DNA of 64,000 nt from Mycobacterium sp. SMC-4 (GCF_025263265.1 NZ_CP079870.1:62001-126000), one strand, 5' to 3'. Shown: positions 43,361 through 51,697, numbered from the stretch's first letter. The notes: generated by a model not told the origin, from the letters alone. Program-made: numbers and translations.

Positions 43361-44617
43361 TCACGGGGTCTTACCCCGGCGGAAGTCGTCGAGCCGGACC
43401 ACCTGCGGCCTGAGCTCAGGCGCAGAACTGCCCGCGCCGCTGGAGCCGACGCTTGCGGCCACCGGGTGCCGATCAGTCCCAGGGGAAGGGCGTTGAGTCG
43501 CCAGAAACCAATCGAGCAGATCCGGTGGGAAGATTAGCGACTCGCGAGCGGCCAGCATCGGCACAGACGCGCCGCCGTAGCAGCGTTCCACCCACTTGCG
43601 CAGCAGCCGGGGCCGTTCGGGATCGCGTTCGTTCCACCCCGGCTCCGTCATGCCCCAGGTGTGACCCGTCTCAGGGTTGATCCGCGAATGTAGTTGTGTG
43701 GTCAGCATTTTCGCGCGACTGGCATCAATCAAGCCAGAGTCCCGCATGTGCATGATCAGCGAACCCAGCGACAATCCCCACTTGTCCTTGAGCGGTTTGA
43801 GGTTCAACAGCGACATCACCCGCGGCAGTTCCGGCGCGATCGCCGCGACCGGCGCCAACAACTCGGTGGCAAACCGGTTGGCTTCAAGCTCTTCGCTGGA
43901 GTTGACCGAACAGTACGCGCGACTGTGCAGTACCAAATGCCCCAACTCGTGGGCCACGGTGAATCGGGTCCGTTCCCACGACTCCGTTTCACGCAACACC
44001 AACAGCGGGCGGTCCCGGTGTCGTCCCACCCAACTCGAATAGCCCAGGTGCTTCTCGTCACGCGCCCGCCCTGCCGTAGCCGCGAACTCACTCTCCCATT
44101 CCCCGGGAGCCCGGCGCCGCACGATTACCGGGGCGCCGAGCCGCTCAGCTTCATACATCAAATCGTCCAGCGGCTCATCGGGTTCCAGGCCCATCGCCTC
44201 ACGCAGCCGCCCCGCGGCCTGGACAACACTGGGCCGGCGCGGACCCTCATCGCTCACCGAGGGGATCTTCACCGGCGGCAGTTTCGACTGCTCATCCAGG
44301 TCGCCCAGAAAATCGCCGGCCAGCGAGGCGAACGTCGCCAAGAAGTCCTGCTCACCGACCGTCATCGACTTCGGCGCCCGGAAAAGCAATTCACCCGCCG
44401 ATACCCGAGACTGCGGCTCTGAACTGAAAAACCTTGCAGGGAAACGGAAAATCTCCGCCAAACGAGCTACCTCATCGAAGGACAACACGATGGTCGGTGA
44501 CTTCTCTATCTTCGTCTGCCGGGCGTTGCTCCAACCCGCAAGGCCCACCACAGACGTTGCCGTCATCCGTCGCAAAAGACGGGCCTGCCGGACCCGTGCA
44601 CCAAAAACCTCAATCAT
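43361..44617 (-). CDS. XRE-ImmA/IrrE family regulator-metalloprotease of element 2
   Basis: The 418-residue product begins MIEVFGARVRQARLLRRMTA with an XRE-type helix-turn-helix and has the zinc-peptidase motif HELGHLVLH near residue 220, followed by EELEANRFATELLAP. The C-terminal INPETGHTWGMTEPGWNERD region is shared with the element 1 protein. It probably controls the module by binding DNA and cleaving a repressor or the partner protein encoded immediately upstream. The start ATG 44617 aligns with MASVEVFGTRVRQAR of the homologue. Confidence 0.88.
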   Translation of the reverse strand: MIEVFGARVRQARLLRRMTATSVVGLAGWSNARQTKIEKSPTIVLSFDEVARLAEIFRFPARFFSSEPQSRVSAGELLFRAPKSMTVGEQDFLATFASLAGDFLGDLDEQSKLPPVKIPSVSDEGPRRPSVVQAAGRLREAMGLEPDEPLDDLMYEAERLGAPVIVRRRAPGEWESEFAATAGRARDEKHLGYSSWVGRHRDRPLLVLRETESWERTRFTVAHELGHLVLHSRAYCSVNSSEELEANRFATELLAPVAAIAPELPRVMSLLNLKPLKDKWGLSLGSLIMHMRDSGLIDASRAKMLTTQLHSRINPETGHTWGMTEPGWNERDPERPRLLRKWVERCYGGASVPMLAARESLIFPPDLLDWFLATQRPSPGTDRHPVAASVGSSGAGSSAPELRPQVVRLDDFRRGKTP

Positions 44618-44681
44618 CGTGCGCTCGATTCAACATCACCCGGTTGAGGACCCCTCATGCACCCAACACTGTGCATGAGGG

Positions 44682-45383
44682 CTACGACGATTCCGGTGGT
44701 GCTTCCTCCTGCGTGTCCTCGGTGACTCCGTCGATACCGGCGAAATCCTCGTCGCGGCGACGCCTTCCAGACGTTCCCTGCCCTGCGGCCATGGCGAGTA
44801 CATCCCTCATGGAGACCGTCTTGGAGCGCTGCTCCATGATCGGCGCCGGCAGCGGCGTACTGGCGTAAAGAACCTGAACCTTGTCGGTGAGCACACCCGC
44901 AGCCAGCACCGCACCCCCCAGGCCCAGACTGCCCGGCCACCACAACACGTACTGCCGATAACCCGGCGGCTCCGGAATGCCATCCTCGCCGCCGATAGGA
45001 TGACCCAACTCCTCCTCGAGGCTCAGCTGATCCCCGCCCGGCACATACGGCACCGGTTCGAGCAGACTGCCGTCCCAATTGCGGGGATGCTTGCGCACCC
45101 CAATCCGGGTTCCCTTTCCGTCGACCAAAACGATTCCGAACCCGTTGCCCTTGATGGCTTTTAACGTCGAATCCTCGGTCTGCCGCCGCCACCTGGAGAA
45201 CAGCAACGTCTCCAGTAACGTGCACGACACCGTGATACCCCGAGGGTCCTCGCCCTGATCCACGAACCGGTCGGGAACCTCTGCTAACCGCGCACACAGA
45301 TCGCCATGCGTTTCCCCTAAGACGAGGCCATGCTGTTCGACGAACGTCTCCACCAAAAGCTGGGGATTGTCGTGTAGTTCCAT
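44682..45383 (-). CDS. Unnamed first gene of the element 2 module, partner of the XRE-ImmA/IrrE protein
   Basis: The 233-residue product (from MELHDNPQLLVETFVEQHGL) shares with the element 1 protein a helical N-terminus, a YVLWWPGSLGLGGAVLA segment, PLPAPIMEQRSKTVSMRD and an acidic C-terminus. A longer start at 45464 is possible, but ATG 45383 aligns with the homologue. It also places the ATACATGT site at the same distance upstream (about 95 bp). No named family was recognised. Confidence 0.65.
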   Translation of the reverse strand: MELHDNPQLLVETFVEQHGLVLGETHGDLCARLAEVPDRFVDQGEDPRGITVSCTLLETLLFSRWRRQTEDSTLKAIKGNGFGIVLVDGKGTRIGVRKHPRNWDGSLLEPVPYVPGGDQLSLEEELGHPIGGEDGIPEPPGYRQYVLWWPGSLGLGGAVLAAGVLTDKVQVLYASTPLPAPIMEQRSKTVSMRDVLAMAAGQGTSGRRRRDEDFAGIDGVTEDTQEEAPPESS

Positions 45384-45472
45384 GGGGTGAATTTTTACCC
45401 CGGTATCCCACATCGATCGTTGCGCCACGCCGTCCAAACTCCGTATTTTTCTGGCCGTCCACACCTAATAGG

Positions 45473-45480
45473 ATACATGT
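45473..45480. promoter_or_regulatory. ATACATGT site before the element 2 module
   Basis: ATACATGT, with the ACATGT palindrome at its core, lies about 95 bp upstream of the first module gene. The element 1 module has the same core within a 14-bp palindrome at about 96 bp. The surrounding 45470-45546 stretch is AT-rich, as expected for a promoter next to the element end. Confidence 0.5.
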
Positions 45481-45536
45481 CTCTGTAGAAATATACGCAG
45501 CTAGACACGTATTTTCGATCAACATATTTGAATTAT

Positions 45537-45546
45537 CCCCAGATAA
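45537..45546 (-). repeat. Element 2 right end repeat
   Basis: CCCCAGATAA is the inverse of TTATCTGGGG at 34033. Immediately after it, at 45547, the PAPS-reductase-like frame resumes. Confidence 0.82.
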
Positions 45547-45765
45547 GCGGTGCTCGCTATGGGGCCTGAGGATGCCATGGATGCATACCTTGCGAACAGC
45601 CCAGGGCAGCGGATCGTGGGATCTGGCGGTATCGTGCGTCATCACCTGCCCGCCGGGCCGGGTTGTGAGCACTTCCGGGTGGTCGCGCCCGCCGTGGTAG
45701 AGGACAAGCAGCGCAAAGGATTTGACCGTATGTGGGCGAACGTCAATAGCGACTCGCTATTCTGA
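45547..45765 (+). pseudogene. C-terminal part of the PAPS-reductase-like gene, right of element 2
   Basis: The frame reads AVLAMGPEDAMDAYLANSPG and ends WANVNSDSLF at 45765 (72 codons). Its phase is exactly that of the 325 codons left of element 2. The content (IVGSGGIVRHHLP, EHFRVVAPAVVEDKQRKGFD) reads as a plausible C-terminal domain of that protein. A GTG at 45550 could start a short peptide, but there is no ribosome site. Confidence 0.82.
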
Positions 45766-45917
45766 GCAGATAGCAGTGTGCCTGCGCGGTCGAGTCCCCC
45801 GTCGGCCAGAGACGCGGGCGCACTGCTATCCCGCTGTCGAACTGACCCGAGATGATGGGCTCAGCGGCTTCGTGGCGGCGAGTGGGGGATTCAGATCCTA
45901 CGAATTCTTGGTGGTGG

Positions 45918-46343
45918 TTAGTTGCTGCGCAGAATGTCGGTGACGCGGTGTTGCACAGCCGTCCACTCCTCGGGTGAGAGCGCGGCGATCTCCGGGGTCC
46001 ACCCGGCCTGGGGGTCGATGTGATGGCGCAGCTCGGTGAAGCAGGCGATCGGCGGCAGCGCACCAGTAGCGCTCAGTGTGCGGATGCGGGCAACAACGTC
46101 GTGGGCGTGGCGGTCGATGTGAAGCCAGTAGGTTGCCGGTCGGTGGGTGACCGCCGCCAGGTCGTCGTGTCGCACGTGGTGCCAGCTCAGGTAGGTCAGG
46201 CCGTTGGTCAGTCGTACGCGTGCGACGGGCTGTTGATCGTCGGCGCTGATGGCGTGGAACGGTCGGACGGCCGCTACGTAGGGAGCCGCGGCGGGAGGTG
46301 ACTGGGCGCTTCGGCCTGGTGGGGAAGAGTCGAACGGTTCCAT
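45918..46343 (-). CDS. Small plasmid hypothetical protein
   Basis: The 141-residue product has a proline-rich start (MEPFDSSPPGRSAQSPP) and a core with VARVRLTNGLTYLSWHHVRH, TYWLHIDRHAHDVVARIRTL and WTPEIAALSPEEWTAVQHRV. It has no signal peptide or membrane span. ATG 46343 is preceded by GGGAGG. It lies 31 bp after the XRE regulator on the same strand and is likely co-transcribed. No family was recognised. Confidence 0.6.
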   Translation of the reverse strand: MEPFDSSPPGRSAQSPPAAAPYVAAVRPFHAISADDQQPVARVRLTNGLTYLSWHHVRHDDLAAVTHRPATYWLHIDRHAHDVVARIRTLSATGALPPIACFTELRHHIDPQAGWTPEIAALSPEEWTAVQHRVTDILRSN

Positions 46344-46374
46344 GCGGTGATGCCCTCCCTGGAGTCGCCGGTGG

Positions 46375-46716
46375 TTAGGAGTCGTGCGCCGGCATGCCCA
46401 TGGCCTGCTCGATGCCTCTGGTGAGCGCAGCGACGGTGGTCTGCAACGGGGGCGCGATCTTGGCCAGAAAGACCACGGTGGGTGTGCGTTCGCCGGCTTC
46501 CACGCCGCGCAGGAAGATACGGTCGACACTGGCCTGGTCACTGAGTGCGCGTTGAGACAAGCCAAGGGTCTCGCGTCGCTGCGCGATGTTGCGGCCGACG
46601 ACTGGCATGATCCGTGCCAGCAGCGCACGGTCGGCCTGCGCTTGCAACTCGCGAGCGGCCAGGCCGGCGCGCTTGCGTTCCTCAGCGGTGGTGGCAACGG
46701 CCTTGGTTGCAGACAT
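46375..46716 (-). CDS. XRE-family transcriptional regulator
   Basis: The 113-residue product has a Lys/Arg/Ala-rich N-terminal helix and an XRE helix-turn-helix (VGRNIAQRRETLGLSQRALS, then DQASVDRIFLRGVEAGERTP) over residues 45-100. ATG 46716 has an AAAGGA ribosome site 8 bp upstream. It begins a short operon with the 141-residue protein. Upstream and before the next gene are sequences rich in CCACC and TATAGACTACC that may be its targets. Confidence 0.82.
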   Translation of the reverse strand: MSATKAVATTAEERKRAGLAARELQAQADRALLARIMPVVGRNIAQRRETLGLSQRALSDQASVDRIFLRGVEAGERTPTVVFLAKIAPPLQTTVAALTRGIEQAMGMPAHDS

Positions 46717-46823
46717 GGACGGCGGTCCTTTCACGTGCGGTTTCACCACCGCGACTTCTTGCCGATAGCGTACTCGCGGTGGTGGGTGAAAGGCTACCAG
46801 CGGGCGTGGGTGAGTCACAGTGC

Positions 46824-47408
46824 TCACCACCTGTGGCTGGCGGGTTGTACCGCGGGTACCGTGTCGTCACGGACCGGAAATGGGCTGGCTTGCAACGGCG
46901 CTCGGTCATACGCTGGTGCGTATCGACCGTCACGGTCGTAGCCCCAGACGTCGAATCCGCGCCCGTCAAATTGGTGGATTGCCGCCGCACCAGCGCACGT
47001 CATTTCGGCGCGGCAGGCCAGGCCGTTGCGATCGACCCATTCGAGGTCGGGGCTGGTCTCGGAGATCACCCGGTCAACGATGGCTGTCTCGTCGGGCTCC
47101 AGCGGTCTGGACCGGGCGTCGACCTCTCCGAGATACCAGTGGGTGCGGTCCTGCCATTGCCGGTCGTGCTGGCGGTCGCCGTGGGCCTCGATGGCTGCAC
47201 GTTTCGTGGTGTAGCGGGTGGCGGTTCGTGGCGTCCCGTGCACGTCGACTATGGCCCAGCAGCGGTCGGACTTCTTGGCTACGGTCCACGTCGTGGGCGG
47301 GTTTTCCAGGTGGTCGCGTAGCGACTTTTCGAACGCGTTGAGCTGGCTGGTGCGGATGCGTGCATGGAGGGCATCCGTGTGTTCGGCCGGGGCAGGCTGA
47401 GTGTCCAT
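46824..47408 (-). CDS. Plasmid hypothetical protein
   Basis: The 194-residue soluble product has TWTVAKKSDRCWAIVDVHGT, RTATRYTTKRAAIEAHGDRQ, a Trp-rich region (DRQWQDRTHWYLGEVDARSR) and GLACRAEMTCAGAAAIHQFD. No domain is recognised. ATG 47408 follows AGGAAAGGA. The 114-bp gap upstream carries GGTATAGACTACCACC (47465-47480), which resembles an arm of the large inverted repeat at 32994, suggesting shared regulation. Confidence 0.62.
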   Translation of the reverse strand: MDTQPAPAEHTDALHARIRTSQLNAFEKSLRDHLENPPTTWTVAKKSDRCWAIVDVHGTPRTATRYTTKRAAIEAHGDRQHDRQWQDRTHWYLGEVDARSRPLEPDETAIVDRVISETSPDLEWVDRNGLACRAEMTCAGAAAIHQFDGRGFDVWGYDRDGRYAPAYDRAPLQASPFPVRDDTVPAVQPASHRW

Positions 47409-47522
47409 GGAGTGCAGTCCTTTCCTCGGATGCTGTGGGGATCAACAGCTTTCGCTAAGTGGATGGGTATAGACTACCACCTTTCGGATGGTTGTAGCCG
47501 CCCGATACCGTGTCCGTGAGGG

Positions 47523-48152
47523 TTAGGCGGGGCAGGTCTCAGGTGACCACAAGCCGCGGGCCTCGTCGGCGGCGGCGAACTCGGCGGCCTGGAATTCCGC
47601 CTGGTAGCGGTGCGGTGTGTTGAAGGTGTACTCGTTGGCGTAGCCGCCGGCAATGAGGTCTAGGTTGACCAGTTGCCCGGCGGTCGTCCAGACATACGCC
47701 AGGCCGCGGCCGTAGCGGTCGATGCGGTCTTGGCTGGGATCGTATTCGAGGTAAACCGACTGGCCGGTGAGCATCGCCTTGGTGTACTCGGAGGCCTCAC
47801 GCGAGAAGCATTGAACCGGCTTGCGCGGATCAACGAGTTCAGGTGTGTCGACGCCAATCAGGCGGATAGTCGTTGGCGTACCGTCGATTTCGACCACGAT
47901 GGTATCACCGTCGATGACACGTACTACAGGAAAGGGACCGTCGATCACATCGGTGGCCGGCATCGGCGGATAGGTGGCGGAAGTGGCAGTGTTCGCCGTC
48001 CACGATGAAGGGCTGTGACATCCGGCGAGGGTTATCGCGGCCGCGCCCAGGAGTGCAGCGAGTACGCGGCCGGAGGCAGATAGGGCGGTCATGAGGGCAT
48101 GGTGGCCGTTCCTTACGACGGAATCCAGCGGATAGGCCAGGCGGTCAATCAT
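47523..48152 (-). CDS. Secreted thermonuclease-like lipoprotein (SNase family)
   Basis: It would degrade DNA and RNA outside the membrane. The 209-residue product has a hydrophobic signal with lipobox (LLGAAAITLAGCHSPSS). A staphylococcal-nuclease domain follows: VIDGDTIVVEIDGTPTTIRL, IGVDTPELVDP, SREASEYTKAMLTGQSVYLE and DRYGRGLAYVW, with the usual Arg, Asp and Glu residues. ATG 48152 is preferred because AGGAGAG precedes it by 6 bp, though this gives a long hydrophilic stretch before the signal; ATG 48092 is the alternative. Confidence 0.9.
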   Translation of the reverse strand: MIDRLAYPLDSVVRNGHHALMTALSASGRVLAALLGAAAITLAGCHSPSSWTANTATSATYPPMPATDVIDGPFPVVRVIDGDTIVVEIDGTPTTIRLIGVDTPELVDPRKPVQCFSREASEYTKAMLTGQSVYLEYDPSQDRIDRYGRGLAYVWTTAGQLVNLDLIAGGYANEYTFNTPHRYQAEFQAAEFAAADEARGLWSPETCPA

Positions 48153-48204
48153 GTTCTCTCCTAGTACGTCTATCGGGCGGTGGTCTTGTTGAGACTGGAG
48201 ACTT

Positions 48205-48558
48205 TCAGCGACACGTAATACACCGGCTGCGGTCCTCGGATGGCTGGCAGTCATCGCCCCACTCGTCCTCGCTGTGCAACCCCTCCATGCGGTCTGCGCA
48301 TCCCCCACAGCACCCGGCCCAGCCCTGCCCGTCATCAAGGGATTCGCGACACCCTTCATCGAACGGGTCGCGGCACGCAGCATCGTCGTCACTGATGTCG
48401 AATCCGTCGATGATCGTTGCTATGGCATCAGGGATCGATGACTGGGGGATCGCCACGGAAAGGCGTTCGAGCTGCCCTGACGTGAGCCGGAAACCTGCCC
48501 AGTCGTCGGCTTGTTCAAGTGTAATCAATTGCAGGACCGCTATATCCGGTGTACTCAT
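48205..48558 (-). CDS. Small acidic protein with cysteine-rich C-terminus
   Basis: The 117-residue product starts MSTPDIAVLQLITLEQADDW. Its C-terminal 60 residues have nine cysteines (CRDPFDEGCRESLDDG, WAGCCGGCADRMEG, DDCQPSEDRSRCITCR), suggesting zinc binding. No family is recognised. The start lies 6 bp from an 18-bp motif shared exactly with the Fic gene's upstream region. It is divergent from the gene at 48583 with only 24 bp between starts. Confidence 0.65.
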   Translation of the reverse strand: MSTPDIAVLQLITLEQADDWAGFRLTSGQLERLSVAIPQSSIPDAIATIIDGFDISDDDAACRDPFDEGCRESLDDGQGWAGCCGGCADRMEGLHSEDEWGDDCQPSEDRSRCITCR

Positions 48559-48563
48559 AAGAA

Positions 48564-48581
48564 TTAGTGTAGTCGATTAAT
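48564..48581. promoter_or_regulatory. Shared operator-like motif, copy 1
   Basis: TTAGTGTAGTCGATTAAT occurs here and, identical over all 18 bp, at 53140-53157. In both places it sits 6 bp from the start codon of a reverse-strand gene in a divergent gap. The inner TAGTCGATTA is an imperfect palindrome centred on TCGA. Confidence 0.72.
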
Positions 48582-48582
48582 A

Positions 48583-49113
48583 GTGGCGTGGGAACACGTT
48601 TTCGACACCATCTCCAAGGGCAGAGTAGGAAACTCGGCGCGGCCCGATCCGTTTGCGCCGACGCCACTTCTGCTGACTGCTGCAGGAGGTATGCTCGGAA
48701 GCGTGGCCGTGGTGCTTCATAGTTTGCGGGGGTTTCCCCATACTGATATTGCCGCGCGGCTACCGCTGGAGCTGTCGGTTGCCGGACGGTTGCGCTCGAA
48801 TCTGCCGGGTCGGTTCTGGTTGTGTCGAGTAGCGGCCGAGATGTGGTGCAGGCTGGACGAATCCACGGAGCGGGGCCATATTAGTGAAGCCCTCTTGTCC
48901 GAGGATGGGAGTTCGTTGTGCGTGAGCGCACTGGTGGTGACCCCAGCGGCCAGCAATCAGGTTCTACAGTCCGGGATTGAGAACCTTGGCGTGCACGCTG
49001 CGGTGGTCCTCGACCCGGCAGTGGGCGAGTCAGGGGTGTTCAACGCCGCGCAGGTCGGTTACCTCGGGTGCGGGCTGTTGGACGACGCGGCACGAGTGGC
49101 AGCTCGGGTCTGA
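48583..49113 (+). CDS. Hypothetical protein divergent from the Cys-rich gene
   Basis: The 176-residue product (from GTG 48583) has hydrophobic PTPLLLTAAGGMLGSVAVVL, FWLCRVAAEMWCRLDESTER and a C-terminal alpha-beta region (VSALVVTPAASNQVLQSGIE, VHAAVVLDPAVGESG). No family or clear ribosome site is seen. Its existence is supported by its position facing the shared motif and by the fact that no reverse-strand frame is better. It may be a plasmid-specific protein. Confidence 0.45.
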   Translation: MAWEHVFDTISKGRVGNSARPDPFAPTPLLLTAAGGMLGSVAVVLHSLRGFPHTDIAARLPLELSVAGRLRSNLPGRFWLCRVAAEMWCRLDESTERGHISEALLSEDGSSLCVSALVVTPAASNQVLQSGIENLGVHAAVVLDPAVGESGVFNAAQVGYLGCGLLDDAARVAARV

Positions 49114-49130
49114 GGCAGCGCTGCCGCTGG

Positions 49131-49934
49131 TCAGGAGTGGCTGGACCACCAGGTGTAGAGCTGTTGCAGGGTTGGCGTCTGGGGTGTGTCGGCGCGGATT
49201 GTTGCCAGGACGAGCGTCGATGTGGTGGTCCAGGCGACCATCGGTTGGCTGGCCTGGTTGGTGCCGCACAGTAGGGTTCCGGCGATGATTTCGGGGTTGG
49301 CGTTGCGGCGCCACGCGCCCGGGGACTGGTAGCCGCCGTCGGCCCCTGGGCACACCTGCGCGGTGGTGGAGGTGGTGACGTCGGTAAATGCGGCATTGAG
49401 GTCTGCGGTGGCGTCATAGAGCGTGTAGTGCGCGGTCGTTGCCTCGGCGATGGCGGGGTGTGGCCCGCAGCGCACGCCAGCGATGGCCGGTGGCGGCTCA
49501 GTGGTCGCCGTGCAGTCCGATGGTCGATATCCAGGTGGCAGGTTGCGGCGCAGCAGTTCCGCTGCGGCTGTCGTGGTGTCATCGGAGGCGGTCGGGGCGT
49601 TCGTGGCCTCCGGCGGCTCGGGTGAGGGCCACAGCAGGATCACCCACAGCACGACCGCGATGGTGGCAACGACGGCGAAGATCGACCACAGGATCACCAG
49701 GGGGCGCTGCATTCGCGGTGGGCGTCGGATCGGTGTGATCGCGGTTGTTGGGTCGAAGCTCGCGCCCCGGTCTGATGTCTGGGAGCTGACGGATTCGCTG
49801 CGGGCGGTACCGCTGGCAGCGAGGTCGGTGGCCGGCGGCGCATACGGGTGTGGGTCATCGGCGGCAGACCAGGTGAAGAACTCGGTGAGGTCGGGAAGTG
49901 GTGCTGTGGGTGCGTCGTCGGAGGTGGGTCTCAT
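49131..49934 (-). CDS. Single-span membrane protein with extracellular domain
   Basis: The 267-residue product has a Pro/Thr/Ser-rich cytoplasmic N-terminus with a basic stop-transfer start (TPIRRPPRMQRP). One strong transmembrane segment follows (LVILWSIFAVVATIAVVLWV, near residues 82-105). The exported domain has paired cysteines (DCTATTEPPPAIAGVRCGPH, and VCPG with LLCGTN). The layout resembles the sensor parts of mycobacterial Ser/Thr kinases or their partner lipoproteins. ATG 49934 overlaps the upstream stop by 4 bp, so it is coupled to the 588-residue DNA-binding-type protein. Confidence 0.72.
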   Translation of the reverse strand: MRPTSDDAPTAPLPDLTEFFTWSAADDPHPYAPPATDLAASGTARSESVSSQTSDRGASFDPTTAITPIRRPPRMQRPLVILWSIFAVVATIAVVLWVILLWPSPEPPEATNAPTASDDTTTAAAELLRRNLPPGYRPSDCTATTEPPPAIAGVRCGPHPAIAEATTAHYTLYDATADLNAAFTDVTTSTTAQVCPGADGGYQSPGAWRRNANPEIIAGTLLCGTNQASQPMVAWTTTSTLVLATIRADTPQTPTLQQLYTWWSSHS

Positions 49935-51697
49935 GAGGGCTCGATTCGGTGGGCGTGAGTGCCAGCTTCCACGCATGCTCGCTTGAGGAGGTCGGCCACG
50001 TCCGTGTCGCCGCGCCGACGAAGGATGTCCTCGGGGCTTGACTGCGGGTTGTCCAGTGCGGCGGTCATGGCAGCGTACGGGTCTCGTGTATCGCGGCCGG
50101 TGAGTTGGGCGAGTTGTTCGGTGGCCGGTGCTCTCGTGTCGAGTGTGGCGATCGTGTACGTGCGGCGGTGGGTGTTGAAGGTGAGGATCAGCGTGTCCCC
50201 GACAGCGGCGTTGAGCTGTTGGGCGTGGGTGCGCAGCGAGCCGATGCGTGCGTTGTTGCTCGCGTTGGTCACCCAGGTGACGGTGATGGGTCTGTGGTCG
50301 GGATTGGTGAAGCTCTGCTGGCCGCCGAGGGCGATGTGCGCGGCCCGCGCGACGGACACGGCAATGCTGCGTCCGGATCCGCGCTGCAGTTCCGGGGTGA
50401 CGGGGAGGGCAAGCCGGATGACTTGGGTGTTGGTGCGATACACACCCCGGGCCTGGTTGAGGGGTCTGCTTGCCGGGGCGGGGTCGGCGGCGGTGCGCCG
50501 GCGGCTGTGGCCATCTCGGGTGATGTATCGGGGTGTGGCGAGGTAGGTGCGCAGCGATCGTGCGCTGATGTCGGGGTATGTGGCCTGGAGGTCGTTGAGC
50601 AGCTCAGTGGTACGGACACGACCGCCATGGGCATCGATGTAGCGGGCGATGGCCTCGTTGATGCTGGTGTACTCGGGTAGCTCCCATACGCGCAGCGCCC
50701 AGGTGGTGCGGCTGGCCCGTGCGAACTCCTTGTGGTCTGAGAGCACGGTGGCCACCGAGCCGGGTGAGACAGCAAGGCCGATATCGGCACGCACCTCTTC
50801 GATGGTCAGTGGCCGTTGGTGGGCGTGCAGGACCGCGGCCGCCATCTTGGCTGTGGTTGCGGCGGTGTGGGTGATGCGGTGGCCCGCGATCGTGCTGTGG
50901 CGGTAGGTCTGGGTGAGGTAGGTGTCGATCGCGTCAGGGTGCATCCCCGCGGCCGCCAAGAGGGCAGTCAGTTCGGTAGTCCGCAGCGCTCCCGCACCCG
51001 CGGTCAAGGCGTGTCCGGCGGTAGTGTCGATGTGTTCGCGGCCGCGTGTTCCGGTGTTTTCGAGCCAGTGCAGGTGGCGACGGTAGGGACCGGCGGTATG
51101 CAACAGTAACGCTGCGGTGTCGCAGGTCAGTGTCTGACCGGTCTGGGCGAGTTCAGCGGCGGCCACCTGGGCCGGTAGGTAGGGGCCGAGTCGCTGGGCG
51201 ATCCGCTCGGCGTGACGGTGCAGGGCCTCGTGTTCGGGGTGGGTAAGCAGGCCGGCGAGTTTGCGTTCGGCGCGGCGGGTCCCGCGCGACACGCTGGCTT
51301 TGGCGCAGCCGAGGATCGCTGCCACCTGGGCGGTGGGCGTGGGGTCCAGTGGAAACACTCGGGTAGTGAGGATGATGCGGGTCTCGGTGTCGAGCTGGTC
51401 GAGTAGCTTGGCGGCAGCCCCGACGGCGGTGTCTGGGTGGCTTGCTGTTGTGCTACGAATGGCGCGGCGGGCGGTATCGGTGATCGCGGCCAGGGCGCTG
51501 AGGCCGATGCCTGGTTGTGCGGTAAGGCTTTTCGAAGAGTGCGCACCGATATCTCGCCAGTAGCGATATACCTCGCTGTAGGCGGCCAGGCGTGGTGGGA
51601 GCTGGCTGTACGGGATCAGTTGATCAGCAATCACGTCGAAGTCCTCAATCAGCTCGCCCACCGGGCGCGACGAGTCTTCGACTATGGGTTCGATCAT
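49931..51697 (-). CDS. Large DNA-binding protein with sigma-70 region-4-like HTH and winged-helix repeats
   Basis: The 588-residue product has a region like sigma region 4 (DTETRIILTTRVFPLDPTPT, then QVAAILGCAKASVSRGTRRA and ERKL, residues 105-150). Several helical segments that look like winged-helix repeats follow (LTIEEVRADIGLAVSPGSVA, GRVRTTELLNDLQATYPDIS). The C-terminus is a beta-rich domain (GGQQSFTNPDHRPITVTWVT). It could be an unusual plasmid regulator or sigma-like factor. It is coupled to the membrane protein after it, as sigma and anti-sigma genes often are. The exact family is unknown to me. Confidence 0.7.
   Translation of the reverse strand: MIEPIVEDSSRPVGELIEDFDVIADQLIPYSQLPPRLAAYSEVYRYWRDIGAHSSKSLTAQPGIGLSALAAITDTARRAIRSTTASHPDTAVGAAAKLLDQLDTETRIILTTRVFPLDPTPTAQVAAILGCAKASVSRGTRRAERKLAGLLTHPEHEALHRHAERIAQRLGPYLPAQVAAAELAQTGQTLTCDTAALLLHTAGPYRRHLHWLENTGTRGREHIDTTAGHALTAGAGALRTTELTALLAAAGMHPDAIDTYLTQTYRHSTIAGHRITHTAATTAKMAAAVLHAHQRPLTIEEVRADIGLAVSPGSVATVLSDHKEFARASRTTWALRVWELPEYTSINEAIARYIDAHGGRVRTTELLNDLQATYPDISARSLRTYLATPRYITRDGHSRRRTAADPAPASRPLNQARGVYRTNTQVIRLALPVTPELQRGSGRSIAVSVARAAHIALGGQQSFTNPDHRPITVTWVTNASNNARIGSLRTHAQQLNAAVGDTLILTFNTHRRTYTIATLDTRAPATEQLAQLTGRDTRDPYAAMTAALDNPQSSPEDILRRRGDTDVADLLKRACVEAGTHAHRIEPS

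Larger units (their letters stand above)
34033..45546. mobile_element. Element 2: defence-carrying tyrosine-recombinase element, 11,514 bp
   Basis: The ends are the inverted repeats TTATCTGGGG (34033-34042) and CCCCAGATAA (45537-45546). They start with the same TTATCTG as element 1. Deleting exactly this interval joins AGG to GCG and restores the reading frame of the interrupted PAPS-reductase-like gene. No target duplication is visible, as expected for site-specific recombinases. Inside are an MmeI-like restriction-modification gene, a small gene and a helicase gene on the left, and the five-gene recombination module on the right. Confidence 0.85.

Noticed and set aside
45681..45943. Possible small genes just right of the split PAPS-reductase-like gene.
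   Set aside because: Frames here are short, lack start signals and lie past the restored stop at 45765. Nothing supports them.
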